A stretch of 60,000 bases of DNA from Acanthaster planci (taxonomy: Eukaryota; Echinodermata; Asteroidea; Valvatida; Acanthasteridae): positions 1,342,206-1,402,205 of the forward strand of contig NW_019091421.1 of NCBI RefSeq assembly GCF_001949145.1. The letters run 5' to 3'. Positions 35,701-47,579 of this stretch are shown piece after piece (position 1 is the stretch's first letter; each line of letters starts with the position of its first letter). A program made the translations under genes and the position numbers. A model generated the notes under the pieces. That model did not search any database, was not told the origin of the DNA, and worked only from the letters and a program-made list of their open reading frames with translations.

Positions 35701-38269
35701 GGGGTCACAGCTCTGTAAGAATTGGGCTGAGCCTGTGCATAGAACAATTGGGGAGCCAATATTAGGCTGTGTCTAAAACGGGCTTCCAGAGCTACGGCTA
35801 CGTCTAATTTCAGCACTTCGGCGTGTATTTCCAACGGAGTGGAGACCTAGCTCAAGACAACTGATTCTGATGCAACCTTACGTGCTGGCGCCAGGCTCGT
35901 AGGCAGGTGGCACAATTGCTTTATGTGGCTCTCTAAACAGTACAATATTGTGGCTTGCCAAAAGTTTCAGAAAACATACATGGATGAATGCGACGCCAGT
36001 ACAATAAACGGCATCTCCTTGGATTAGTCTATCCGCCCCGAGCTGAAGTGCACCCCCAATCGGCGAAAGAAAGACAGATGGTTACAACCGGGTTCTTGCA
36101 CGCGTTCTGTGTATATGCAAAGACCACACGTTCCGGAATAAATTTGTTGCGTGTATGCAGCGTGCTCCGCGTCAAACGCACATAACCTTTTACGCCTACG
36201 CGGTGAGTAGGTACCAAAAGGACTGTCAATTTCATTTAAAAACACACCCTCTTTTGTTCCACTCGGAGCCGATAGAGATTGGCACTGGTTTCCATGATGA
36301 ATAATAAGAAATCACATGCTGGGTACTCACCACAATATTCTCCAAAATGAAACATAAAGGCCTTTCTGCTGGAAACCAGACACATTATCCAACCTCTTGA
36401 CAAAAATCTCACAGCACCTATTCAAGGTCAGCGGGTTTGACCATTTACAGTGACCTAGATTTTCTTAGACCAAGTCGGCACTAAAGTATTTGAAGCAAAT
36501 ACATTATAGGGTCGCTACACAATACCTTGATGTCTTTGAAGTCATCGGGACAACCTTTGAGAACTTCAGCGCTAAACAATGCTACAGGGTTGCAACTGTG
36601 CCTAAACCACGACCAAAAATGATGGAAAATGTTATTAAAAAGTGTAAACTTAAATTCCAATGATTTGAGTTGCATTTAATCTACAAGTAAAAGAATCAGG
36701 TCAGCAGGGCTCAGAGCCGAGCTGTGACCTAATGGATGATGACATCATTTATTGTTATCAACATCCACTTGTCATAAAGAGGATGTTTGACTTAACACTC
36801 ATTTAACTTCTTGCACAAAAAGCAGATCAATTGTGAATGCAAAATAGTAAAAAGTAAAGGATGACTGCCAGATTTTAGGTACAATCCTAAACAAAGGGTG
36901 ATAAAAATGGCATTTAGCATTGTATAAGTTGGGTCCAAATTTGCATTATTTAGCTGAAACTTTGGCTATCATTTTGAGATCTGCCTGCTGGAGCCCTAAG
37001 GCTCAGTAATGTCAAACAATAGCTCACAACTGGACAGATATTTGTGTTTGTTGACGTATAATCAGGGGGATATGTGAGATGCTGCATTGATAATGTGAAA
37101 GGTCAGCTCACCATTTTTTAAAAGTTGACACAAATTCATAGTTGAGAAGATGTCCCGACACTGATGTCATTGTCATACTGCAGTCCTGGTTGAATAGCTG
37201 GTAGTCATATTCATAGATCTTGTTGTATTTGGAAAACCCTTCCCTCTGTAGAGATTTTATGGAAAAGCTAATGTTCTATGCTGAAATCGCTGATACTTAT
37301 TGAAAGGAGCTGCACAGGAGGAATTCCAGAAATTAGGGGTCTAAGGTGTAACACTTTTGTGTCCCTGTTACATCTGACCCTTGTTATTTGACATGGATCA
37401 TCAATGAGGAGTGTGAAGGGTAGACCCCATAACTTGTGAAATGTTCAGCATAAACTCGGACCTGGCACCAATTTATGGCCTTATCTTTGAGGTAAAAACA
37501 ACTCCTGATGGATTAGGATGATGATGATCAATTTGAAAAACTTTTTGCGCACTCTGGATCTACACGTAGGCTATGGTATACAGTCACCCTACGCCTATGC
37601 CACCGTGGGAGGTTCAGGAGACTTCCCTCCAAGTTTGCTTTGAAATTTCAAGACAACTTCAGACAACTACTTTTTACTTAAATTTAAATTTCCAAATCTC
37701 ATTTTCTGGGGCCCTTGGCATGCTTAGCAAAGGACTCTCCACACAAGCATGTAAAGTGGTTGGTATTGTGTGGGTCACTATATCAAGGTACATGTACATA
37801 ATGGGCAAAAAGTGAGCCACACATATTATGGGTCTAGTGTCAGTCAAATAACGGATCACTGATCGCAATCTGGATCCACATGAAACAAACAGCAACCGCA
37901 ATTTTTACCTCCGCATCAAAACATGGCATTAAAAATAGGCGAGAGCTGACATGGTCATGATGGTATTGCCAGTCATGCCGGTAGACACAATCTCAACTAT
38001 TTCAACCAAACATGACCAAGACAAAAAAGGACATGGCAACCTACCCTTCTGTATCTGCCTCTCGACATCAGATCCGCCAGTGATTTGGCTGCATCGTTCT
38101 TCTCAGCAACATTCAGAACGCGCAGTCCCCTCGCCATTATTGAACTTGCTCTAGTTTTTACTCGACTGGATGACCTCCACAATTCACAGAAAGTTGGGAA
38201 CGACCTTAGCAAAACTTTTCCAACCTTCCCAACCAACAAACAACTTGCATGGTTGGTAAAAAGAAACAT
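23743..38269 (-). CDS. TOP3A: DNA topoisomerase III alpha, complete 25-exon gene with two in-frame starts
   Basis: Type IA topoisomerase that dissolves double Holliday junctions with BLM/RMI and decatenates mitochondrial DNA. Coding exons on minus: 38269 (or 38137)-38045, 37245-37112, 36601-36526, 35592-35484, 35116-35065, 34687-34596, 33892-33722, 33404-33229, 32698-32616, 32330-32233, 31920-31754, 31232-31056, 30390-30312, 30054-29871, 29515-29428, 29022-28956, 28570-28386, 28064-27991, 27217-27126, 26739-26455, 26087-25978, 25344-25083, 24786-24617, 24310-24194, 23774-23743. Exon 4 has the TOPRIM motif WTDGDREGEN; exon 10 has FISYPRTET with the catalytic Tyr (about residue 333 of the short form). 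Exons 17-19 carry Cys-pair zinc motifs, exons 21-23 two GRF zinc fingers, exons 24-25 a CCHC knuckle (CSLCNQEGHTKRSC). Every junction is in phase except inside Gly-rich exon 20, which needs one extra base. Length is about 1057 aa, or 1101 aa with the leader (human 1001). Confidence 0.93.
26174..26187 (+). repeat. Poly-G tract (14 G)
   Basis: A run of 14 G lies in a TOP3A intron between exons 20 and 21. Such tracts are length-unstable and prone to sequencing error. It does not touch coding sequence. Confidence 0.9.
31411..31690 (-). mobile_element. tRNA-derived SINE, copy 1
   Basis: On the minus strand it begins GCGCTCTGTGGTTAACCCAA, with an A-box-like stretch, and carries a B box GGGGGTTCGACTCCC at about 31621-31635, both typical of a tRNA-derived Pol III promoter. 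The body continues through CTGAGCAAGCCACATCACCC to a 3' part ending near 31411. A diverged second copy is at about 49013-49270. It lies in the TOP3A intron between exons 11 and 12. Confidence 0.75.
37829..37897. mobile_element. GGCCC-ended inverted-repeat element, 3'-half copy B
   Basis: The segment containing GGATCACTGATCGCAATCTG followed by GATCCACATGAAACAAAC matches the right half of the element at 2712-2847, including the upstream ATTATG...GTGTCAGT part. The left arm is not visible, so this is a truncated or decayed copy. It lies in TOP3A intron 1. Confidence 0.65.
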
Positions 38270-38866
38270 TTAATCTGTCGAATATGTTGTGCTGACCTAC
38301 CAGTTGAAATATATTTCGATGGAACATTGCCTGAAATCACAAAAAATGCTAAGTTCGACGACATTCCTCATCTTTCCATGTTTTCCCTCTCAAGAAAGCC
38401 GCCATTTTCCACGTGAAAACTATACCAAGAGAGGGCGCTCTCTATCGTCACCAAGAAAAAATCTCTGATTAAGTTGTATAAGTCTTTCCCGAAGGATCGT
38501 TAATAAGCTTATATTTCAATTTCTTTTTTCCCCAAAGCAACCAAGATGATTAAATCCCATTGTAATAGAATTTTGTCTGTTAGAACTCAGAATTATTTGA
38601 TTTTCATGATTAAGTGTTGCTTGTGGCACAAAAGTACAATGGTTACAAATTCAATTCTGGTCAAGAGACTTTGTAAAGTCTCTGTCTAAGCGTGATGTAA
38701 GTAAAAATGTACATGGGCCCTAATTTATATGTACATAGTACATGCACATGCATGATGTAGTGAAATACATAAGCTTACGTTGAGCCTTGCCTCGTCCATG
38801 TCGTTGTTTCACAAGTGTTAACTTGCTTGAAGGTTTTGGTAGTTAATGTAACAATTCAACATCATC
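38270..38866. promoter_or_regulatory. Divergent TOP3A / UQCC4 promoter interval
   Basis: This is the roughly 600 bp between the upstream TOP3A ATG (minus) and the UQCC4 ATG (plus). No coding sequence is recognised. The two genes are transcribed away from each other, so both core promoters must lie here or in the first bases of each transcript. I cannot assign a TATA box or start sites. Confidence 0.6.
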
Positions 38867-39699
38867 ATGACGTCACTAAGTGGAAGCCGTGCTTTGAGGT
38901 TTATCCGTCTGTCACGACCGTGGATTTGCCGGAGGTAAATTACTAATATCAAACCCCGTCGTGCGTGTCCAGCGCTGAACACTGACTGAATTGAATAATG
39001 TGTCCTTCCCTACATGAATGAATGAATGCCCATGGAATATTAAACCTTAGCCCAGGTGGAATCCCTGACCATAAAACCGGCACAGGGTTGGGGCTGCAGA
39101 CAAAATTGGCCATGCTGGAAAAGGCTTCCAAGTTCATGTGTCCACAACTCTACATCCATTAATAATGCGTAAACTCACCGATAATTGAGGTCCCTTGTAC
39201 TTTAGGTCCCCTGGAATTGTCCAGATGCCCATATCACTTTGGGGAAAATTGTTGTAAAGTATCATTTTTAATGTATTTTCATTGCAGCTGCATGAAGTCC
39301 ACCCAAACACAATCTGTATTTCAGCTGTCCCACCGACATAGATGTACTTCTTCTCAGACCGAAAGTAAAATGTCATCTACAAGGATTAATCAAGATGAAG
39401 AGGACATGCCCATATCTTACTTGTCAAGCAAGGCGCGGGATTGGTCCGTGCAGAACAGCTATGGGAGGCATAAGAAACGCCCGTGGTACAAAGTAGCGCC
39501 GATAAGCCTCGCACTGACCGTCTTCATGGCGTGGGTCTTCTTACGCAAAGAGACTGAGATAGACCGACAGCTGGAGGTGCATCTCCACGAACGCTTACCC
39601 AACCTCTTTGAAGATCCAAATAAAAAGGGGGTGAAGCAGGTTACTAGTACGGATGCTGCTGTCCCAGAGGATGAAAATAAGGAAATACTCAAGGCATAA
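38867..39699 (+). CDS. UQCC4: Ubiquinol-cytochrome c reductase assembly factor 4 (CCSMST1 family)
   Basis: Small mitochondrial inner-membrane protein needed for complex III assembly. Exon 1 is 38867-38934, ending AG before GTAAAT. Exon 2 starts at 39288 after TTTTCATTGCAG and ends at TAA 39697-39699. The junction is phase 2 and gives 159 aa. Residues 1-22 are rich in Arg, Ser and Leu with no acidic residue, as in a mitochondrial presequence. The family core is seen as PISYLSSKARDWSV (64-77), then GRHKKRPWYKVAP, a single membrane segment at about 92-108 and RKETEIDRQ after it. From memory, human CCSMST1/C16orf91 has the parallel SSKANPHRWSV and QRPWWKVLPLS. A polyadenylation hexamer is at 40492-40497. 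Start choice rests on the presequence and phase; the downstream ATGs would lose the targeting region. Confidence 0.88.
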
Positions 39700-41258
39700 C
39701 TCTGATGGGTTTGACTTGACAGCTTAAGATGTGCCATCAGTTTTGTACATTGTAAATGTTGTGGCTTTTGAGATGTGGTCTAGATTCATATCCCGAGTTG
39801 GCGCCTAAACCTTAATAATTGAGCTTCGGTTTTATTTCCTTCAACTAAGTTCAGATTTTTGGGGGGACTCGGATCAAATTCAACACTTGTCTGTTATGGA
39901 TCGAATCAGATCAAATCATGAAAGCCATCAGATTGGATCCTTCCAAGGCTTCCAGACTCGGTATATCAGATGTGATTCTTCATTGGAGCTGTCAAACTGG
40001 ATTGACCTTTTACAATTTATGTTTAATGTAGTGTTTTACATGAAAATCCTCAAATGCTTGACTACATTGTACATTAAAGATACATGTACACCAAAAAGGA
40101 AATTAATTGTACATATGACACAAACTTTAATGTATTTATTTGTTCATGATCATAGGGCAACTGTGGGATGTTTAGTCCATGTGATTTACATTATAAATGC
40201 GAGCAAAAATATAACATGTATTTTGCGTGTTTAGGTTTACATGTACATTTATGGGAATGTAAATTTTCTTTCTGTTTAAATCAAGGGATGTCCTGCTTCC
40301 TCTGAATAGGACGTGCTTGACATTTTCTTTGTAAAAACGAAATTTATTCACTGAAAACATTCTCCATGCGTTGATTGTTGAGCTGTGTGATGTAGATATT
40401 AGGGTCTGACTTTCAAAACCCTGGTTGATGTTCCAGAAAGTCACCAATACAGAGAAAATCCTTTTACTCACCAAGATGGCTCTCACCTGGAAATAAATTT
40501 TACACTCACCAGTTTTCCCACTTATGATGTGCATGTAACATGAAGTAAATGTACATGCATATGTATTTGGTTATAGTATAGGTTATGTATTGTTTTTTTT
40601 TTTAATCAGGCATGCAACTTTTCCTCAGACCAGCTGATTTCCTCATTTTTCCCACACACTCACTGAAAATTGAAAAACACAACAAAGTCTTGTAAAGATT
40701 GGAATTTGGTTTGTTTGTCATAGTTCAAGTTACAGTACATGCCTGTGTGATGAAATATGCCATTTTCTGTTACACATTTTGTTGGAATTGTAAGGATATG
40801 GATGACTAACCTACATCAACAAATGTAGTTTGGGATGATGAAATCTGCTGAAATGTTTTTAAGAAAGTAAAAGCTGTTTTGAAACATCATGCTTTATTAA
40901 TACATGGACAAGAATTTCAGATCTCTAAATGCTGAAGGTCCAGTTAATCAGGTCTGTGAAGCCCATGTACAACCAACCTTGCTATAAAGGCTCTGCAGTC
41001 TGCATGTAGCCCGTTATATTCAGGCACACTTGAATTTTCTATTCTGATTGGTGCAGGTTGATCGATGGCAAGTGTGATATACATGTATAACTGTATTGCA
41101 CGGTTCACATCAAACCTTGCGTAATGCGCTGTTCTAACTCAATGCATTGCACTATTTGTATGCTAAAATGTACTTTAAAGGTGGCGCATTTGCATGCGTA
41201 GGCTTCTTCATGTGCATCGTTACTGCGCATGAAGTTTGCTTGAAGATAAATTCCTTAT

Positions 41259-41376
41259 CACGCTTGCGCTCATAGAACACAGAATGGTGTGTCAGTGTCC
41301 TGTATACCACGAGGCCAAAGGGTATACAGGACACAGGCGCACTACATTATTCTATGTTCCACAAGCATTCGTGCGA
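41259..41376. repeat. Long fold-back (hairpin) sequence
   Basis: Two arms of about 50 nt flank an 11-nt loop. The inner 14 bp (GTGTCCTGTATACC against GGTATACAGGACAC) are perfect, and the outer part pairs with interruptions (CATAGAAC... against GTTCTATG-like sequence). It could be a small fold-back transposon or a transcribed hairpin. There is no coding capacity. Confidence 0.65.
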
Positions 41377-41668
41377 TAACTACATTTAATAATGCTCAAT
41401 TGTCACAACCTACATGTATGTCAAATACATGTAATAAAAAAGAAAATTTCCCTGTTCATGTACGGTGTATTCAACTGCAATCTGCATGTTTTATGTGTAA
41501 AAATCCATGTGCAAGTGGAAGGTTGTGCAATCGTAGAATATTCAAATTTGTTGTGCAAAAGTGCACGACATGCCCAAAATAAGTACATGTCCTCCAAAGT
41601 CATTTGGACAGGCATGAGAGTTCTGCTCAATCAGTCCAGCCCTACCACTGATGCCAGCACGTGCCTTA

Positions 41669-41805
41669 GGCCCGTTTGTTTCACATGGATCTTGAACTCG
41701 GTCAGCGATCCCAAAGCTGTTTGGCTCTACTATTACGCAGGCAATGGTATCAATGACCCAGTGTACGAGTAGGATCACAGATCTGGATCCATGTGAAACA
41801 GGCCC
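41669..41805. mobile_element. GGCCC-ended inverted-repeat element, copy C
   Basis: It starts GGCCCGTTTGTTTCACATGG and ends GGATCCATGTGAAACAGGCC plus C. The terminal arms are about 20 bp and nearly perfect, and the interior resembles copy A at 2712-2847. The length of 137 bp with no frame fits a MITE. Confidence 0.75.
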
Positions 41806-42202
41806 ACATCCCATTTTGTTGAAATACTAAACTTGCTCACATTAAGGATAAATTGTACATGTGCATGAAAGTTCACGAAATGTAGAAATCTTGCAAGGCC
41901 TTTATTTGAATACATGCAACAAGCTCATCTGTGTAATGTATGCACACGACTTCAGCCCTGCCTTAAGTTGAGGGAGTTTGCCAGTCTGAGGCGGCACTAC
42001 CTAGCAACTGTTCTTTGGTCTCACTTTATATATACATGTATGGAGTTCCTGCTTGGAACAAATTTGGAGGCAAACTGCTTCCAAGCAATGGTTTTCGGCC
42101 CATACCCACATATCATACAGGGTGTGTATTGTACATGTACAAGCACAGCACACAAAGAGGAGGATGCCATATAGTTAAGGTATAGATTTGATGGTGACCG
42201 GG

Positions 42203-42208
42203 TTTATT
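42203..42208 (-). promoter_or_regulatory. Candidate polyadenylation signal of H3.3
   Basis: AATAAA on the minus strand about 1.05 kb after the H3.3 stop. Replacement histone genes use ordinary polyadenylation and often have long 3' UTRs. I see no histone stem-loop and purine element behind the stop codon. Confidence 0.35.
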
Positions 42209-43253
42209 CTTCAGTGACTCCAAAACATTTCCCATCTTGTGAAAAAGCTTATATTGTGCACTACACTGTACCTAATTACATTATTTACAAGTCCAATTAG
42301 AAATGAGGGTTAGGTGAAACTTGACCAGACAAGCTCGGAACCTTGCCCATCTCGATGGATTGTTGTTTTTAAGTATGGCTCATGTTGGAACACTGATCTG
42401 GTCATTTACACCATGAAATGTTCTCTGTAATAGGGTAAAGTTGAAATGAATACAAACCACTTACAAGTACATGTACACAATGTATGTTTTCTCACTGTAA
42501 GAAGACAATTTCCAGATGAAGCATCAAAATATCAGATGACAAAGTGTTTGAAAGTCACTACAGATTTAACTTGAAATGATGAAAAATCCTACTTCAAAAC
42601 TTACTTAGTATCAAAATTCCTGGGCACAGTTTTAAGTATCCATTCTACAGCATTGTCGAGCACATCCTGGCAAGTGGAACAAGGGTAACGTTGGTAGTTT
42701 TCGATACTAAAATGGTCTTGGCACACCAGCTCCTGTTCACTTTAAGGTCGGACAACCAATTTTTTTTTAGTAACGTGCAGTAAACTGTATTCTAAATGTT
42801 ATTCCTGGCCCTGTACAGGTTGTAGAGTAAGACTTCCCACCATTTCAGACTTGACATTTACATGGCTTAAAAATGATTTTAGACTAAAACAAAAAAGGTT
42901 AAGACACACAACTGGGTCAATTACAGTCACCGACACACAAGCTAAAAACACACCGATCCACTGTCAAGTAAGGGGGCAAGTACGTGTTGCATTGTTTCCA
43001 AATTTGAAACAATGATAAATGCCAACTGGTCTTACAACATGGTTCCATGTAGTAAAATATCCTCCAAAATATAGTACCAAGAGTTTCAAATACAAGTGGG
43101 GGAGTAAGACTATGTACAAACGGATGCTGCTTCTCACAGCTGGTTGTCGAATTGAGAAACTATGAACTCTTTCCGTTCTAGCAGCTTGCTTTGTTCCACC
43201 AAGGGCGACAGCAGTTTTAAAAACTAGATTGAGCTGTCGCATCAGTGCATCGC

Positions 43254-43969
<716 letters not shown>

Positions 43970-45610
43970 TCACTAGATATTTAAAATCAACAAAGTAAAA
44001 CTGCTGAGATGACCTTTATTGAATGTCAGTTTGCCACAAGGTTGTACATATATAACTGTTATCGCCAGACTTTGTACATGTTCTGTTGCCAGCATATCAT
44101 CAACTCCAATCAGACTAAAGGTTTTCATTTATAAAAGAGTAGTCGAATTCTCTCCCTATGAAATATACCCTCACTAATGTTACATTGGGGTGCCTTCCAT
44201 GAAACGACAACTCCCATCAGTAAAAAGTCTATGCCAAAATCCTGAAACTATTTGTTGTATCTGCACACGCCTGCCAAAGACTGTTTCTTGACAAGTGCAA
44301 CAGTCAGTAGCTAGAGTCCATCAAGCTGTGCACCAGATAATGCGCTGTTCAGGGAACAGTAGGGGCACGCGCGTGCACATACCACATGCTTTTTGTGAAT
44401 GGTTCACTTGCTTGGTCAGCGTGTTGTGACATTGTCTCCAGGTACATTAGCATACAGTTCAAAGATGTCTCCTTGCTCAGCCGACTAGAGCGTTTCCGCT
44501 TCAAACAGGAAATTTCCTTTTTCTTACAATCAATGGAATCTCCAATCCCCACCAGATCCTAAGGCAAGTGCATTAGACATTATAAGGACCATTTTGGAGG
44601 TGAATTCTGAGGATTTTGATTTAGGGTACGACAATGTACAAGCTATTTTGAGCAAAATTAATGGTAGGAAAAGCCTATGAAGGGTACTTCTGTTCCAATA
44701 TGTTTATTTGGGAACTCATTTTTTAAATAGGAAACTGATTAAAATTTGTCTTTCTGCAGGCTGTAGCTTCTTTAATTTCCAATTTCAAAATTTTTGAAAT
44801 TTCAAGCTAAGCCAACATTTAATTCATTGAAACAAGGCATGAATAAGAACAAACAATGCATGGAAATGTTAATTTTAAGCTTTTCAGTCAAAATTCACAC
44901 TCATTTTGGTGTACGAAAAAATCAGTTTGCTCTGCATTAAAATCCTGCATAACCTTGTTTGGGTTCAGCATGGTTAGGGTGGTTCATTCAGCATGGTTAG
45001 GGCTAATTGGCCTACACATGTACAAAAGATCTCAAAATATCCCGTTTCAAATTTCTTTGCTTTGAAGAGTCCAATGGAAACCAAATTTATATGAAAATGT
45101 CCACGACAACCTCTCCAAGATCATTCCAGGTAAAAGAAAACAGAAAAAACTAGGCCTAGGCCCTTAGTTGAAAAATTTATAGCCCAAGCCCTGCTCATGA
45201 TTGAATTGTTTTTAAATGCTGATGCTGATAAAGCCTGAAAGAGCCAAAATTAAAATGCATCACTGAAAAGTCTGTAGGCCTAGTACAAACTAAAAAGTAC
45301 AAGGCCTGGGCTAACCAGCAGTGTGTACCACCTGCAGCGCCAGGCCTACGCGTACGCAGGCCTAGTGACCTAGCGTAACGTTAGCATGGTTAGTGTTCCA
45401 TCCAGTTCATCCGTACCGTTAGGCCCATGTCCGTTCCAAATTTAGGATAGACAGTAAAAATGGTATAAGTAAACAATGACAAAGAAGCACACAATATCTA
45501 CATGAAGGCTTCACTAACTTAACAGGATACTGCAGGTAACTAAAACCCACTAAACACATGACATATCAATTCGCTAAACGCCAAAATTATGAAGGCAACG
45601 GGCTTTTTCA

Positions 45611-45720
45611 CCTGCTTCTTCGAGATGTTCGAAGCTCCTGCTTTCGCTTCCGTTCCAAACAACAATGTGACATCAGCATGTGGATATCTTGCACAAGTTA
45701 TTTTTATCAATGAAATTCCG
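45611..45720 (-). other. Probable 5' UTR exon of H3.3
   Basis: On the minus strand a GC-richer segment ends GAACATCTCGAAGAAGCAG directly before GTGAAAAA, a good splice donor. It would join the acceptor just upstream of the H3.3 ATG across a 1.6-kb intron, as is usual for replacement H3.3 genes. The left boundary (transcription start) is a guess. Confidence 0.5.
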
Positions 45721-45744
45721 AAACCCTATGAGTCAGATATTTTC

Positions 45745-45875
45745 ATTGGTCACTTCGTGGAATAAATAAGGCACGAGTAACGCGCACGTTGATTGCTTAG
45801 TATACTGGCTTTTCATTGGTCATTCGAAGAACACAACTCACATCTGATTGGTTATTACCTTGTCACTCTGATTGG
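45745..45875 (-). promoter_or_regulatory. CCAAT-box cluster, presumed H3.3 promoter
   Basis: Four minus-strand CCAAT boxes (ATTGG on plus) occur at 45745-45749, 45815-45819, 45847-45851 and 45871-45875, each followed by GT or GTT on plus. A TGACATCA CRE-like site is near 45668. Repeated NF-Y-type CCAAT boxes are typical of histone promoters, and the position is just upstream of the presumed first exon of H3.3. Confidence 0.6.
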
Positions 45876-47473
45876 TTGAGCCTCAACCCTCAGGATCCCG
45901 ATTTTGTCACAATTTTTTCTATGGGACTTCACGCGTTAACTTACTTGTCGCAAAACGCTTATATTATGAATCGTAAAAGAAATAATTCACCGACAACTGC
46001 CAAAATTTAGTCAATTATTACATCTGTATATACAGTGCACCGTTGTGAATAGCGTACTGGGCGGAAATAATAAATATTTCTCAGTTGAAAATGAAGTTTG
46101 TTTGAGTTCCGAGATTTCAAACACCTCTTTCATCGCGTGGAAACTTACGTCCAATCCAAGTGGTTTCGGAGAATGTGCTCGCGCTAGATCTAGCTTCTGA
46201 GCCGATGTAAAGTGAACTACATACATACATGTACTATACCTAACAAAAGAAGCACGGTGCTATAACAGTGGACGCTCACTGTTCGTGCATTGTGTTTCTT
46301 TTGTAAGATCTTCGTAGTGGTATCTGCTTCCTATCCTGCAGTGTACATACTAGTACATTCGTCTTACAACTATTCATGAAGTGTTTGAGTGAACAATTAA
46401 CCCCAAAATGGAAGACACCCAGTTTCTATATCCTAGTCTAGCTCTTACAATGAAACTAGCAGAGGAAAGGGGGCACACCTGGCACAACCCGCTCCCATTT
46501 TTGATACTGTTTCCATATTCTTTACTTTCTGAAAAAAAAGCATAATCTTAACCTACTAGATCCGATAGAGCCGTGCTCCCCGCTTGTGGCACAACGGGGG
46601 TGGGGTGCGGCATCCTGAGGTATTTTGGGGGCAAGCCAAATTCCTGTCTAAGCCCCCCCCCCATCCTGGGCCCGCCACTGCTTTCCTTTTCCCGTTTTTT
46701 CGTGTAGTTCCAACTCTACTTATTTGAAAAGTTTAGAGTTACAATATATCATTAGAAATTATGCACCACTCACGTCTGCCTCCACCCCTTTAAGTTTTCG
46801 TCAGTACTGTAAATTACCCTCAGCTCCAATTCGCCCCACCTCCCTGCCTCTGGAGCACAATTGTGGTATTGATCCAAGACAAAATTTGGCCTAAATCTTA
46901 ATTGCTTCCTAATAAACCAAAAATTCAAGCACAACATGGATAAAAATGGCTGAACTTGAAGCTTGGTGAAGGTTCTTCAATTTAGCAAGATACTGGATAT
47001 GGGAACGGAAGTTATATGGTTAAGCCCAAAATTTGAAAATTTGGCCAGATTTGTTCTTTTTTAAATAAACTCACCACAACTTTGAACACAACTTACACAA
47101 ATGCACTAACAACACTGTCTTAAACACGATGTTTTAATTCATTACACGTAAACAAAATAATTACATGAAAACACACACATCTTTTCAATGTTATCATAAA
47201 TCCTAAGGTTAAAAAAATTCAGGTTTAAAAATACATGTAATGATGCTGCAACATAAATAACTTCATGATGATTTTTTTATTTTTAAAAAAGTGCTTAAAA
47301 GGGCACATAATTCTACATACAGTATATATAAAATATTTCAAACACAGTAAAGACGTTACAATGACATGACATGTTGCACTGTTAAAAAAGAACTCAACGG
47401 TTTTAAATAACAATCATTTGAAAGTTAGACACAAATAAACTACAAAAAAATGGCTTACAAGAATTACTGCATG
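45876..47473. other. Intergenic region left of the TRAF6-like gene
   Basis: No coding exon is recognisable on either strand. The part near 46570-46690 is a GC-rich fragment of a dispersed repeat ending in a GGGCCCGCCACTG-type motif, with a poly-C run. The rest is AT-rich. Confidence 0.55.
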
Positions 47474-47493
47474 TTTATTTTGCGAAGTTTATT
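47474..47493 (-). promoter_or_regulatory. Candidate polyadenylation signals of the TRAF6-like gene
   Basis: Two minus-strand AATAAA hexamers (TTTATT at 47474-47479 and 47488-47493 on plus) lie about 90-100 bases after the stop codon at 47580. Confidence 0.45.
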
Positions 47494-47579
47494 GCATCAA
47501 CTGCTTTTATGTTTTTCCAATTCAAATTCACCTGTTCTCAGTTCAAATTCACATATTGCCAAAGCAATGACTCAATATT

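Larger units (their letters stand above)
39700..43253. other. Convergent 3' region between UQCC4 and H3.3
   Basis: No coding exon is recognisable. It should hold the 3' UTRs of UQCC4 (AATAAA at 40492-40497) and H3.3 (minus-strand AATAAA at 42203-42208). It also contains a long fold-back sequence at 41259-41376, a complete GGCCC-ended element at 41669-41805 and many TACATGTAC palindromes. Confidence 0.6.

Noticed and set aside
37500-37540. GATGATGATGATC box C-like motif in a TOP3A intron (snoRNA candidate)
   Set aside because: No box D or terminal stem at suitable spacing.
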